In this document: positions 27,587 through 35,974 of the stretch, piece by piece
Numbering within the stretch: position 1 is the first letter of the stretch
How the letters are laid out: each line of letters starts with the position of its first letter
NCBI RefSeq assembly: GCF_050459865.1
Contig: NZ_JBCMNM010000026.1
Location: 83,294-147,293 of the forward strand
Length of the DNA: 64,000 nt
DNA from: Rummeliibacillus pycnus_B
GTDB lineage: Bacteria > Bacillota > Bacilli > Bacillales_A > Planococcaceae
Direction: 5' to 3'
The notes under the pieces: model-generated
Told to the model about the DNA's origin: nothing
What the model saw: only the letters and a program-made list of their open reading frames with translations
The model's database searches: none
Translations under genes and position numbers: made by a program

Positions 27587-27678
27587 ATCGAAATATGACG
27601 AATTTCGATATAGTTTTTTGATGTAAAGGGGAATTTCTACTCTTTTTTTCGATTTATATCATTATTTTTTGATATAAT
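27587..27678 (+). promoter_or_regulatory. nrdR upstream region with dyads and -10
   Basis: ATCGAAAT / ATTTCGAT dyad (27587-27609) lacks a T-tract. A second dyad, TTATATC / GATATAA (27654-27660, 27671-27677), overlaps a perfect -10 TATAAT (27673-27678). The matching -35 is weak (TCGATT at 27649). It is the likely promoter of nrdR-dnaB-dnaI; the dyads could be operators. Confidence 0.5.
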
Positions 27679-27717
27679 AGGTAAACTAATATGTTTCGAA
27701 ATCAGGAGAGAAAAATT

Positions 27718-28197
27718 ATGAAATGTCCAGCTTGTCAATATAATGGAACGAAAGTCATTGATAGTAGACCTGTTGATGATAACAAAGCAATTCGCAGGCG
27801 TAGAGAATGTGAATCATGTAGTTTTCGTTTTACGACTTTTGAAAAAGTTGAAGAAATGCCACTCATTGTAGTTAAAAAAGATGGTTCACGTGAAGAATTT
27901 AGTCGAGAAAAAGTTCTTCGTGGTCTTATTCGTGCATGTGAAAAACGCCCTGTTGCATTAAGCGTTTTAGAGGATTTAGTGTTTAATATTGAGCAAGATT
28001 TACGAAGAATTGGTAATGCTGAAGTAAAAACAGAAGAGGTTGGAGAAATGGTTATGGACCGACTTTCTAAAATTGATGAAGTATCATATGTACGTTTTGC
28101 TTCTGTATATCGTCAATTCAAGGATATTAATGTATTTATCGATGAGCTAAGAGAGTTAATCGAAAAACAATCCAAAGAACGTGAAAGAGAACAGTAA
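27718..28197 (+). CDS. nrdR: Transcriptional repressor NrdR
   Basis: A 159-residue repressor of ribonucleotide reductase genes. It has an N-terminal zinc ribbon (CPAC ... CESC, with the basic run RRRREC) and an ATP-cone domain beginning VVKKDGSREEFSREKVLRG, which senses ATP/dATP. The start MKCPAC at 27718 follows AGGAGAG; nine upstream codons are unsupported. It is followed after 24 bp by dnaB and dnaI, linking dNTP control to replication initiation. Confidence 0.95.
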   Translation: MKCPACQYNGTKVIDSRPVDDNKAIRRRRECESCSFRFTTFEKVEEMPLIVVKKDGSREEFSREKVLRGLIRACEKRPVALSVLEDLVFNIEQDLRRIGNAEVKTEEVGEMVMDRLSKIDEVSYVRFASVYRQFKDINVFIDELRELIEKQSKEREREQ

Positions 28198-28221
28198 GTT
28201 AAAGTTTTGGAGGGAGAATAG

Positions 28222-30039
28222 TTGGTGAATTTATATAATGAATTGCAACCTGTTGATCGCCTATCCATTCGGGTACCTTTCCCTCTATCTAGTTATGACC
28301 GAAAGTTGATTACTTTGCTGTATCAACCTCTAATTGGGGCAGAGCCAATAAGTCTCTATTTTTTATTGTGGGCTGAAGGGGAAAATATAGATGATAATAT
28401 GATGTCACATTATCATTTGATGAATGCATTAGATATGCCAATAGGCAAAATTTTCGAATCGCGTATAGCACTTGAGGCAATTGGTTTATTACGAACATGG
28501 CGTAAAGACCAACAAGAAATGCGTTCTTTCTTATATGATGTGATGCCGCCTCTTGATGCCGCCACCTTCTTTGATGACCCCCTACTATCGATGTTTTTAT
28601 ATAGTAAAATAGGGGAATCAGCATACCGTAATTTAAGACAGCGTTTTGTTTCAAAGGGATTGTCCAATTATGGCTATCAGGAAGTATCTAGAACATTTAC
28701 AGATGTTTATCAGCCTGTTAAGCATAATTTGCCATCTGATGAAATACAACTTACAGGATTACAAGAAAAGCCAAAAGAATTACCTTTTCATTATGAGGAT
28801 TTTGATTTTAATCTCTTAAGAGTGGGTTTATCTGAGCAACTAGTTCCGTCATCTGTATTAACAGCAGAAGCAAAAGCAACAATTGCAAAATTAGCTTTTC
28901 TTTATCATTTGACACCATTTGATATGCAGAAAATTGTATTATTAGCACTTGACGATCAAATGGTATTAAGTGATTTAAGATTAAAAAAAGAAGCGGCTGA
29001 TTATTATAAATTGACAGTATCAAAAGAACCTCCTGAAATGCAATCTGTTATCAAAAAAGAGCAGCAAAAGCAAGAAGTATTTACACAAACAGCGGTAATA
29101 GATGAGGATATGGATCCTATGGAAGCAGAACTGATACGCTGGTTTGAAGCATCTTCTCCAATAGATGTATTGACAGCTGTGGCAGGAGGACAAGAACCAT
29201 TTCCTAATGATCGCCAGTTAGTAGAAGATTTAGTGATGCAATATGGCATAACAACGCCTGTAGTTAATGTACTGATTCATTATGTCTTTTTACGTAATAA
29301 TGGGAAATTAAATAGAAAATATATTGAAACAATTGCATCACATTGGCGTAATACAGGCGTAAAAACGGCAAGAGAAGCCATGAAGTTAGCAAGAGAATTT
29401 GAAGAAAATAACACAACTGATTCTAAAACAGCAGCAACGAAAGAGACAAAAGATTATTCAAAAGAATACAAGATACTAAAAGCTGGAGCAGGCGTTTTTT
29501 ATCAACTACCACAATTTTTGGATTCGGATTATTCAAATATAGATCAACTAAAAAAAGAGTTAATCCCTATTTTCGATAGTGTAAAATCAATTGACTTATT
29601 ATCAATGCTTATAAAAGGGAAGGTGCCATTTGAAAAGGATGTCAAAGTGGTCCAGGATTTTACTACAAAGTATGATATCCCAACACCTGTCGTGAATGCC
29701 TTAATTCACTATGCTTATTATTTAAGCAATGCCAATTTAAATAGTGCATTCCTGCAAGCTATTGCTTCCAACTGGCAAAAAAACAATATTCAAACAGCAG
29801 AGCAAGCGCTGAATTTTGCTAGAGAATATCAAATTCAAAAGAATCGTAAGCAATACTCGTCAAAAGGTAAACAAACTGGCAAACCTCAAAATGTGCCAGA
29901 TTGGTACTATGAAAATAAATTAAAGCAACAAAAGAAAAAAGACGAAAAACCATTAGAAGAAAAACAAACAGATTATGAAAAGAAACGCAAAGAAATATTG
30001 AAAAAACTAGGTATGAATGAAGGAGAGGTGGATTCATAA
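28222..30039 (+). CDS. dnaB: Replication initiation and membrane attachment protein DnaB
   Basis: A 605-residue primosomal protein of the Gram-positive DnaB/DnaD type (not the helicase), needed with DnaI to load the DnaC helicase. The C-terminal half contains two related DnaD-like segments: about 310-390 (VEDLVMQYGITTPVVNVLIHY) and about 465-550 (DFTTKYDIPTPVVNALIHY). A basic, low-complexity tail follows. The start is TTG at 28222 or the adjacent GTG at 28225, both served by GGAGGGAG. Its length is well above the 472 residues of B. subtilis DnaB. The stop overlaps the dnaI start by one base (TAATG). Confidence 0.92.
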   Translation: MVNLYNELQPVDRLSIRVPFPLSSYDRKLITLLYQPLIGAEPISLYFLLWAEGENIDDNMMSHYHLMNALDMPIGKIFESRIALEAIGLLRTWRKDQQEMRSFLYDVMPPLDAATFFDDPLLSMFLYSKIGESAYRNLRQRFVSKGLSNYGYQEVSRTFTDVYQPVKHNLPSDEIQLTGLQEKPKELPFHYEDFDFNLLRVGLSEQLVPSSVLTAEAKATIAKLAFLYHLTPFDMQKIVLLALDDQMVLSDLRLKKEAADYYKLTVSKEPPEMQSVIKKEQQKQEVFTQTAVIDEDMDPMEAELIRWFEASSPIDVLTAVAGGQEPFPNDRQLVEDLVMQYGITTPVVNVLIHYVFLRNNGKLNRKYIETIASHWRNTGVKTAREAMKLAREFEENNTTDSKTAATKETKDYSKEYKILKAGAGVFYQLPQFLDSDYSNIDQLKKELIPIFDSVKSIDLLSMLIKGKVPFEKDVKVVQDFTTKYDIPTPVVNALIHYAYYLSNANLNSAFLQAIASNWQKNNIQTAEQALNFAREYQIQKNRKQYSSKGKQTGKPQNVPDWYYENKLKQQKKKDEKPLEEKQTDYEKKRKEILKKLGMNEGEVDS

Positions 30040-30995
30040 TGGAACCAATCAACAATGAATTAAAAAAAATGATGGATTCACAGTTTCAAGCTCGTTACGA
30101 TGAAATGCAAAGAGAAATCCTAGAAAATAAAGGGGTTCAAAAATTCCTAGCAGAAAACGATCAAGTAGCAAACCGTGAAATGGTGGAACGAGGATTAGGA
30201 AAGCTTTATGAGTACGTCAACCAACAACATGATTGTAGCCAATGTGAATCTGTCGCTACTTGTAAAAATGCTATTAAAGCTATTAACGGATTTGTTCCGA
30301 AATTAGCCATTATTCGTGGGCAAATAGATGTGGAATATGTTCCTTGTCAAACGAAAAGAATGGAAGATGCACGCCGCAAAGCAGCTTCTATGATTTCTAG
30401 TATGCATATGCCAAAAGACGTTCTAAAGGCAAAAATTAGTGATGTAGATACAAGCAATGAGTCCAAAAAAGCAATCCGTACTTTTGCAGAATTATTTATC
30501 CAAAAAGTACGAAATACAGGAAATTTACCGAAAACTGGTTACTACATTTATGGTAATTTCGGTGTAGGTAAATCCTATGTGCTCGGTGCAATAGCAAATG
30601 AGCTTGCTACGATGGAGATTAAAACAGTAATGGTCTATGTACCTGATTTTCTAAGCGAATTAAAAAGTTCTATTCAAGATCAATCTCTTCAAGAAAAGGT
30701 TGAATTCGTTAAAAAAGCACCCGTTCTAATGTTAGATGACTTAGGTGCAGAAAATTTATCTCAATGGACAAGAGATGAAATAATTGGGACTATTTTGCAA
30801 TATCGCATGAATGAAGGTTTACCTATCTTCATCACATCTAATTTTAATTACGAACAGCTTGAAAATCATTTCGCTACAACTCAAAAAGGTGAGGTAGACG
30901 TGATAAAAGCAGCAAGAATTATGGAACGTATTAAGGCTTTAACGACTGATTTTGAAATGATTGGTGAAAATAGAAGACTTTATCAAGCTGATTAA
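30039..30995 (+). CDS. dnaI: Primosomal protein DnaI, helicase loader ATPase
   Basis: A 318-residue AAA+ helicase loader. The N-terminal domain holds a zinc-binding cysteine/histidine cluster (HDCSQCESVATC, about 66-77). The ATPase domain has Walker A GNFGVGKS (about 170), Walker B VLMLDDLGAE and sensor-1 FITSNFN. It overlaps dnaB by one base, so the two are translationally coupled. It ends before the thrS promoter without a clear terminator. Confidence 0.94.
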   Translation: MEPINNELKKMMDSQFQARYDEMQREILENKGVQKFLAENDQVANREMVERGLGKLYEYVNQQHDCSQCESVATCKNAIKAINGFVPKLAIIRGQIDVEYVPCQTKRMEDARRKAASMISSMHMPKDVLKAKISDVDTSNESKKAIRTFAELFIQKVRNTGNLPKTGYYIYGNFGVGKSYVLGAIANELATMEIKTVMVYVPDFLSELKSSIQDQSLQEKVEFVKKAPVLMLDDLGAENLSQWTRDEIIGTILQYRMNEGLPIFITSNFNYEQLENHFATTQKGEVDVIKAARIMERIKALTTDFEMIGENRRLYQAD

Positions 30996-31010
30996 GCCTT
31001 AAATTGATGC

Positions 31011-31039
31011 TTGATTTTTAAAACAATTCAGTATATAAT
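31011..31039 (+). promoter_or_regulatory. SigA promoter of thrS
   Basis: TTGATT (31011-31016), 17-bp spacer, perfect TATAAT (31034-31039). Transcription would start near 31046 and run into the T-box leader. Confidence 0.75.
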
Positions 31040-31045
31040 TTCAAC

Positions 31046-31313
31046 CATAATCTAAATATGAAATGCTTGGAAAAGGACAATAATTTTTTTGCACGACTCA
31101 AAGAGAGAGAAGCCATGGCTGAAAGCTTCTTAGTAACGGCATGAAATTTACCGCCTTGGAGCAGCGACAGTGAAATGTGAGTAATTGTCGACGGTAGCGG
31201 CCCGTTAGCCGATCTGGAGCTTCATCTACGCAAGGCTAACTTTAGCTTGCATAGAAGGAAGAAGGGTGGAACCACGAGTACAATCTCGTCCCTTTGCGGA
31301 CGGGATTTTTTTT
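31046..31313 (+). ncRNA. T-box riboswitch leader of thrS
   Basis: A tRNA-sensing leader. The T-box sequence AGGGTGGAACCACG is at 31263-31276. The terminator stem AATCTCGTCC / GGACGGGATT (31282-31307) runs into eight T residues. The likely specifier codon is ACC (threonine) at 31150-31152, in a GAAATTTACCGCC context. Uncharged tRNA-Thr should stabilise the antiterminator and allow thrS transcription. Confidence 0.92.
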
Positions 31314-31461
31314 GTGCTCTTTTTTAAGTGCTGAGGGATCTTGTCTTAAGGTTGATAGTCTAAGTGCGTCGCGTCCTGTGGCAACGACTATTTGACTCAC
31401 ATCCTGTGTGCCTCCAACTTGTGGCCCAGAGCTCTTGAATATAAAAAAAGGAGAGATTATT
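31314..31461 (+). other. Extra GC-richer segment between the T-box terminator and thrS
   Basis: About 148 bp lie between terminator and start codon, more than usual. The stretch at 31360-31437 is GC-richer than its surroundings, has two copies of TCCTGTG and shows no coding potential. It looks like a repeat remnant in the untranslated leader. A normal AAAGGAGAG site directly precedes thrS. Confidence 0.4.
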
Positions 31462-33399
31462 ATGGCAGACATGATTAAATTAACATTTCCTGACGGCTCA
31501 GTAAAAGAATTTGAAAAAGGTATTACAACTGATGCAGTTGCGCTATCTATTAGCCCAGGACTTCGCAAAAAAGCAATCGTTGGTAAATTCAATGGTGTTT
31601 TAGTTGATACTAAAACTCCACTTGAAGCAGACGGTACAATTGCTATTATTACACCAACTGATGATGAAGCACTTGAAGTATTGCGTCACTCAACTGCTCA
31701 CCTTTTAGCTCAAGCTGTTAAACGTGTATTCCCTGGTGTAAAACTTGGTGTTGGTCCTGTAATTGAAGGTGGTTTCTACTACGATATCGATTCTCCAGAA
31801 CCAATCACTTCTGACGATTTTCCACGAATCGAAAAAGAAATGAAAAAAATCGTTGCAGAAAATATCGAAATCGTACGTCATGATGTTTCTCGTGCAGAAG
31901 CTAAAAAACGCTTCGAGAAAATTGACGATGAATATAAACTAGAACTACTTGAAGCAATTCCAGAAGATGAACAAGTTTCAATCTACGAACAAGGTGATTT
32001 CTTCGACTTATGCCGTGGGGTACACGTACCTTCTACAGGTAAAATTAAAGAATTTAAATTATTATCAATTGCTGGCGCGTATTGGAGAGGTAACTCTGAC
32101 AACAAAATGCTTCAACGTATTTACGGTACAGCTTTCTTTGATAAAAAAGATTTAAAAGCTCATCTTGAAATGCTTGAAGAAGCAAAAGAACGTGACCACC
32201 GTAAAATTGGTAAAGAACTTGAACTGTTCACTACAAACAAATTAGTAGGTCAAGGTTTACCACTATGGTTACCAAACGGTGCTACAATCCGCCGTTCAAT
32301 TGAACGATACATTGTAGATAAAGAAGTATCTCTAGGCTACAAACATGTTTACACTCCAGTACTAGGATCTAAAGAACTTTATGTAACATCAGGTCACTGG
32401 GATCACTACCAAGAAGATATGTTCCCACCAATGGAAATGGACAATGAAACACTAGTGCTTCGTCCAATGAACTGCCCTCACCACATGATGGTTTATAAAT
32501 CAGGAATGCGTTCATACCGTGATCTACCTTTCCGTGTGGCAGAACTTGGTACAATGCACCGTTATGAAATGAGTGGCGCTGTTTCTGGTTTACAACGTGT
32601 TCGAGGTATGACTTTAAATGACGCTCACCTTTTCGTACGCCCAGACCAAATCAAAGAAGAATTCAAAAAAGTAGTTGAATTAGTCTTATCTGTTTATAAA
32701 GATTTCGAACTAAACGATTACGAATTCAGACTTTCATACCGTGACCCACAAGATACTGAAAAATACTTCGATGATGATGAGATGTGGGAAAAAGCACAAA
32801 GCATGTTAAAAGAAGCTATGGATGAGCTTGGCTTAGATTACTACGAAGCTGAAGGCGAAGCAGCATTCTATGGTCCAAAACTTGATGTACAAGTAAAAAC
32901 TGCAATCGGTAAACAAGAAACTTTATCTACAGTTCAACTTGATTTCTTGTTACCAGAACGCTTTGACTTAAACTACATTGGTGAAGATGGTAAACAACAC
33001 CGTCCAGTTGTTATCCACCGCGGAGTAGTATCAACTATGGAACGTTTTGTAGCCTTCTTAATTGAAGAATACAAAGGTGCATTCCCAACTTGGTTAGCAC
33101 CTGTTCAAGTACAAGTGATTCCTGTATCTAATGATGTTCATTTCGACTACGCTAAACAAGTAGAAGAAAAACTACAATCTGCAGGCTTCCGTGTAGAAAT
33201 GGATTACCGTGAAGAAAAACTTGGTTATAAGATTCGTGAAGCACAAATGAAGAAAATCCCTTACATGCTTGTACTAGGAGATAAAGAATTAGAAGATGGT
33301 AGCGTAAACGTTCGTCGTTATGGCTCAAAAGATTCTGAAACAATACCATTTGACGAATTTTTAAAAGCAATCCAAGAAGACGTAGCTCATAAAGGTTAA
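31462..33399 (+). CDS. thrS: Threonyl-tRNA synthetase
   Basis: A 645-residue class II synthetase. Domain order: TGS (about 1-62), the N2 editing domain with RHSTAHLLAQA (about 70-225), the catalytic core with MNCPHHMMVYK and RVAELGTMHRYEMSGA, and an anticodon-binding domain (about 545-640). The start at 31462 (MADMIK) follows AAAGGAGAG; the longer reading would run into the leader. It is controlled by the T-box upstream and followed by a strong terminator. Confidence 0.96.
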   Translation: MADMIKLTFPDGSVKEFEKGITTDAVALSISPGLRKKAIVGKFNGVLVDTKTPLEADGTIAIITPTDDEALEVLRHSTAHLLAQAVKRVFPGVKLGVGPVIEGGFYYDIDSPEPITSDDFPRIEKEMKKIVAENIEIVRHDVSRAEAKKRFEKIDDEYKLELLEAIPEDEQVSIYEQGDFFDLCRGVHVPSTGKIKEFKLLSIAGAYWRGNSDNKMLQRIYGTAFFDKKDLKAHLEMLEEAKERDHRKIGKELELFTTNKLVGQGLPLWLPNGATIRRSIERYIVDKEVSLGYKHVYTPVLGSKELYVTSGHWDHYQEDMFPPMEMDNETLVLRPMNCPHHMMVYKSGMRSYRDLPFRVAELGTMHRYEMSGAVSGLQRVRGMTLNDAHLFVRPDQIKEEFKKVVELVLSVYKDFELNDYEFRLSYRDPQDTEKYFDDDEMWEKAQSMLKEAMDELGLDYYEAEGEAAFYGPKLDVQVKTAIGKQETLSTVQLDFLLPERFDLNYIGEDGKQHRPVVIHRGVVSTMERFVAFLIEEYKGAFPTWLAPVQVQVIPVSNDVHFDYAKQVEEKLQSAGFRVEMDYREEKLGYKIREAQMKKIPYMLVLGDKELEDGSVNVRRYGSKDSETIPFDEFLKAIQEDVAHKG

Positions 33400-33443
33400 A
33401 AAACTTGTAAAGAATTTTAATCTGATTATTATATATGAATTTG

Positions 33444-33478
33444 CACATCCTTACTACTATAGTAAGGATGTGTTTTTT
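33444..33478 (+). terminator. Terminator after thrS
   Basis: 13-bp perfect stem CACATCCTTACTA / TAGTAAGGATGTG with a 3-base loop, followed by six T residues. Confidence 0.93.
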
Positions 33479-33480
33479 AT

Positions 33481-33591
33481 GACTATTTTTAATGAAATTT
33501 TAGTACTCTTATCTTGTAGAAATAGAATTAGCATAGACACCTGCAGGAAAATGAACCAAATGAGAACCCGCAGCATAGTAGGCACATAGAT
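33481..33591. repeat. Decayed copy of the neighbouring MITE-like repeat
   Basis: The first 52 bases (33481-33532) align, mostly base for base, with 33592-33644 in front of and into the next element. The inner part (CTGCAGGAAAATGAACC ... GAACCCGCAGC) resembles CTGCGGGAAAGCGAGCC ... GACCCCACAGC in that element. It has lost its right half. It looks like an older, truncated relative or a tandem duplicate. Confidence 0.55.
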
Positions 33592-33630
33592 GAAATTTTT
33601 TAATGAAAATTTTGTATTAGTAACATTGTA

Positions 33631-33818
33631 GAAGTGGAATCAGCGAAAATTCTTTTTGCTCCAGGAGCAAGAAGAATTTTCTGCGACGAGTATCGTAGGA
33701 GCAATCTTTTCCTGCGGGAAAGCGAGCCAGAGAGACCCCACAGCGAGATTTTCTCTGCGACGAAGCTAGCGAAGAGGCTCGTCGGTTCGCCAGAGGAAAG
33801 CGAAGCTGATTCCACTTC
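33631..33818. repeat. MITE-like interspersed repeat with 14-bp terminal inverted repeats
   Basis: 188 bp bounded by perfect inverted ends GAAGTGGAATCAGC (33631-33644) and GCTGATTCCACTTC (33805-33818). The interior is GC-richer than the genome and self-complementary in parts: GAAAATTCTT / AAGAATTTTC around GCTCC-A-GGAGC. Short open frames across it are not convincing genes. Such non-coding elements are scattered in many Bacillaceae and Planococcaceae genomes. No target duplication was clear. Confidence 0.7.
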
Positions 33819-33870
33819 ATGAAAATACAGATTTAAATCGATTCAATATATAAAAAAATTATAATAATCG

Positions 33871-33899
33871 TTGACAACGACTATATCACATGATAAAGT
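33871..33899 (+). promoter_or_regulatory. SigA promoter of the infC-rpmI-rplT operon
   Basis: Perfect TTGACA (33871-33876), 17-bp spacer, TAAAGT (33894-33899). It lies about 55 bp after the MITE-like repeat and drives the long infC leader. Confidence 0.78.
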
Positions 33900-33904
33900 A
33901 ATAA

Positions 33905-34070
33905 AGGTTAATGAATACAAGTTTGTGGTTGAAGAAGAGGCTGCCCGCTTCTCACCTGATCGATCTGAGAAATTAGTGTTGACAGGTTACATGATAGAAC
34001 GGATCACGCATTTTCGCGTGTACATATATCTTGCGGGCGGACATTTCGACTATGTCCGCCCTTTTTTTGT
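33905..34070 (+). ncRNA. L20-type leader with intrinsic terminator
   Basis: A structured leader of about 250 nt precedes infC. It ends in a terminator with stem GGGCGGACAT / ATGTCCGCCC (34035-34061) and seven T residues. Its place before infC-rpmI-rplT matches the Bacillus leader bound by ribosomal protein L20, which promotes premature termination. The open frame crossing it is probably not a gene. The L20-binding fold was not modelled here. Confidence 0.7.
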
Positions 34071-34150
34071 GGACATCGAAATAACCGTACCGATCATCGG
34101 GCAACTAGCCCAAACCATGTATTCGCGACACTACTTGGAGGTGGATTGTT

Positions 34151-34669
34151 ATTAGCAAAGACATGTATGTAAACGAAGGCATTCGCGCTCGTGAACTTCG
34201 TCTAATCGATCATAACGGTGATCAACTTGGAGTAAAATCACGCAATGAAGCCTTAACTATTGCAGAACGTGCAAATTTGGATCTTGTCCTTGTGGCTCCT
34301 CAGGCCAAGCCACCGGTCGCTCGTATCATGGACTATGGTAAATTCAAATTCGAGCAACAAAAGAAAGATCGCGAAGTACGCAAAAATCAAAAAGTTATCG
34401 TAATGAAAGAAGTAAGATTAAGTCCTACTATCGACGAACACGATTTCCAAACAAAATTGCGTAACGGGATTAAGTTCCTTGAAAAAGGAGACAAAGTTAA
34501 AGCATCTATTCGTTTTAAAGGTCGTGCAATTACGCACAAAGAAATCGGCCAAAAAGTATTAGATCGCTTTGCAGAAGCTTGTGCTGAAGTTGCAACGGTT
34601 GAACAAAAACCGAAAATGGAAGGCAGAAGCATGTTCTTAGTACTACAACCTAAGAACGAAAAAAATTAA
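34151..34669 (+). CDS. infC: Translation initiation factor IF-3 (ATT start)
   Basis: A 172-residue IF-3. The N-domain contains ELRLIDHNGDQLGVKS and the linker region RIMDYGKFKFEQQKK. The C-domain contains VRLSPTIDEHDFQTKLRN and GRAITHKEIGQ. The ATG at 34163 would cut the family N-terminus. Four codons earlier, ATT at 34151 (I-S-K-D) stands 7 bases after GGAGGTG and restores the ISKD start seen in Bacillus IF-3. IF-3 discriminates against such start codons, which gives translational autoregulation, as known for E. coli infC. Confidence 0.9.
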   Translation: MSKDMYVNEGIRARELRLIDHNGDQLGVKSRNEALTIAERANLDLVLVAPQAKPPVARIMDYGKFKFEQQKKDREVRKNQKVIVMKEVRLSPTIDEHDFQTKLRNGIKFLEKGDKVKASIRFKGRAITHKEIGQKVLDRFAEACAEVATVEQKPKMEGRSMFLVLQPKNEKN

Positions 34670-34701
34670 GTTTTAGTCGAACAGTTTAGGAGGAATTCGA
34701 A

Positions 34702-34902
34702 ATGCCAAAAATGAAAACTCACCGTGGCGCAGCTAAACGTTTCAAAAAAACGGGTACTGGTAAATTAAAATATGACCGTGCTTTCGGTAGCCACTTATTC
34801 GCAAACAAATCTACAAAAGCAAAACGTCACTTACGTAAAGCAAACATCGTTTCTTCAGGTGACTTCAAACGCATCAAATCTTTACTTGCGAACATTAAAT
34901 AA
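34702..34902 (+). CDS. rpmI: 50S ribosomal protein L35
   Basis: A 66-residue very basic ribosomal protein. It has the family start MPKMKTHRGAAKRFKKTGTGK and the C-terminal HLRKANIVSSGDFKRIKSLL. An AGGAGG site is placed 7 bases before the ATG. It is the middle gene of infC-rpmI-rplT. Confidence 0.97.
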   Translation: MPKMKTHRGAAKRFKKTGTGKLKYDRAFGSHLFANKSTKAKRHLRKANIVSSGDFKRIKSLLANIK

Positions 34903-34952
34903 TTCTAAAATAACAATATATTCATGTAATTGAATAGCAGGAGGTAATTAGT

Positions 34953-35312
34953 ATGCCACGCGTAAAAGGCGGTACTGTATCACGCGCACGTCGTAAAAAA
35001 GTTTTAAAATTAGCTAAAGGTTACTTTGGCTCTAAACACACATTATATAAAGTTGCTAACCAAGCAGTAATGAAATCAGGTCAATATGCATATCGTGACC
35101 GTCGTCAAAAGAAACGTGATTTCCGTAAATTATGGATCACTCGTATCAACGCTGCTGCTCGCATCAACGGTCTTTCTTACAGCCGTTTAATGCACGGTTT
35201 AAAAGTTGCTGAAATCGAAGTTAACCGTAAAATGTTAGCTGACCTTGCAGTTAACGATGCAGCTGCATTCGCTCAATTAGCAGACGCTGCTAAAAAAGCA
35301 GTAGCTAAATAA
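34953..35312 (+). CDS. rplT: 50S ribosomal protein L20
   Basis: A 119-residue assembly protein that binds 23S rRNA, with the family start MPRVKGGTVSRARRKKVLK and the C-terminal globular part LWITRINAAAR and YSRLMHGLK. In B. subtilis L20 also represses its own operon by binding the leader. A GGAGGT site precedes the ATG. A strong terminator follows. Confidence 0.97.
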   Translation: MPRVKGGTVSRARRKKVLKLAKGYFGSKHTLYKVANQAVMKSGQYAYRDRRQKKRDFRKLWITRINAAARINGLSYSRLMHGLKVAEIEVNRKMLADLAVNDAAAFAQLADAAKKAVAK

Positions 35313-35334
35313 TTTATTGCTATTAGCATATTTC

Positions 35335-35368
35335 AAGCCTATGAATGTATACATTCATAGGCTTTTTT
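35335..35368 (+). terminator. Terminator after rplT
   Basis: Perfect 15-bp inverted repeat AAGCCTATGAATGTA / TACATTCATAGGCTT, closing on TA/TA, followed by TTTT. Confidence 0.9.
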
Positions 35369-35474
35369 CATGATTACAGAAGCAATGAAAAAATAAATAC
35401 TATTAAATAAACACAAAAGAAAAACCTTTCGCTGCTCTATTTCAGAACGAAAGGTTTTTCTAACTGTGCATTTA

Positions 35475-35912
35475 CTAATCTTTAAATAGTAATGCAGCAA
35501 TTTCCTCTTTTGAATGGAGAAAATCACTTAGTCGATATTCATCTAAAACTGCTATATACGCATGGAGTGCCTTATTGAGTGCACCTTTCAAATTACATAC
35601 AGGCGAGATGACACATCCGACAGATTCAGGGTTAAAACAATCTACCAAGTAGAAGTCTTCTTCAGTTTTTCGAATAACCTTACCAATGACAATATCCTCT
35701 GGCTTCATTGCAAGATGAATACCACCACCACGACCACGAATGGTTTCAATATATCCAAGCTTACCAAGCTCATGTGTTACTTTCATCAAATGATTCTTTG
35801 AAATTCCATATGCATCCGATATTTCTTTAATCGTTGCTAGCTTTTCGGGTTCCATGGCACCTAGATAGAGCAGGACACGTAAAGAATAATCGGTATATAA
35901 AGTTAATCGCAT
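35475..35912 (-). CDS. nsrR: Rrf2-family nitric-oxide-sensing repressor NsrR
   Basis: A 145-residue Rrf2 regulator. It begins MRLTLYTDYSLRVLLYL, a strong NsrR-type N-terminus, with the winged helix in the first 80 residues. The three cluster cysteines are in the order C-x7-C-x5-C, within DCFNPESVGC and VISPVC. NsrR binds an Fe-S cluster and releases DNA on exposure to NO. The start at 35912 is chosen from this N-terminus; 17 codons upstream lack support. It is divergent from hmp, with three operator-like repeats between. Confidence 0.9.
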   Translation of the reverse strand: MRLTLYTDYSLRVLLYLGAMEPEKLATIKEISDAYGISKNHLMKVTHELGKLGYIETIRGRGGGIHLAMKPEDIVIGKVIRKTEEDFYLVDCFNPESVGCVISPVCNLKGALNKALHAYIAVLDEYRLSDFLHSKEEIAALLFKD

Positions 35913-35974
35913 CCAAAACACCACCATTTCTGTATCTATTATACCATGTAAAGTAAAAATCAAGTTGTTTTTAA

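Noticed and set aside
33600..33822. Several short open frames on both strands inside the 188-bp repeat
   Set aside because: They result from the GC-rich inverted structure of the repeat; no starts or family features.
33871..34155. 94-codon open frame across the infC leader
   Set aside because: It overlaps the promoter, the leader terminator and the infC ribosome site, and has an atypical start; it is explained by the leader RNA.
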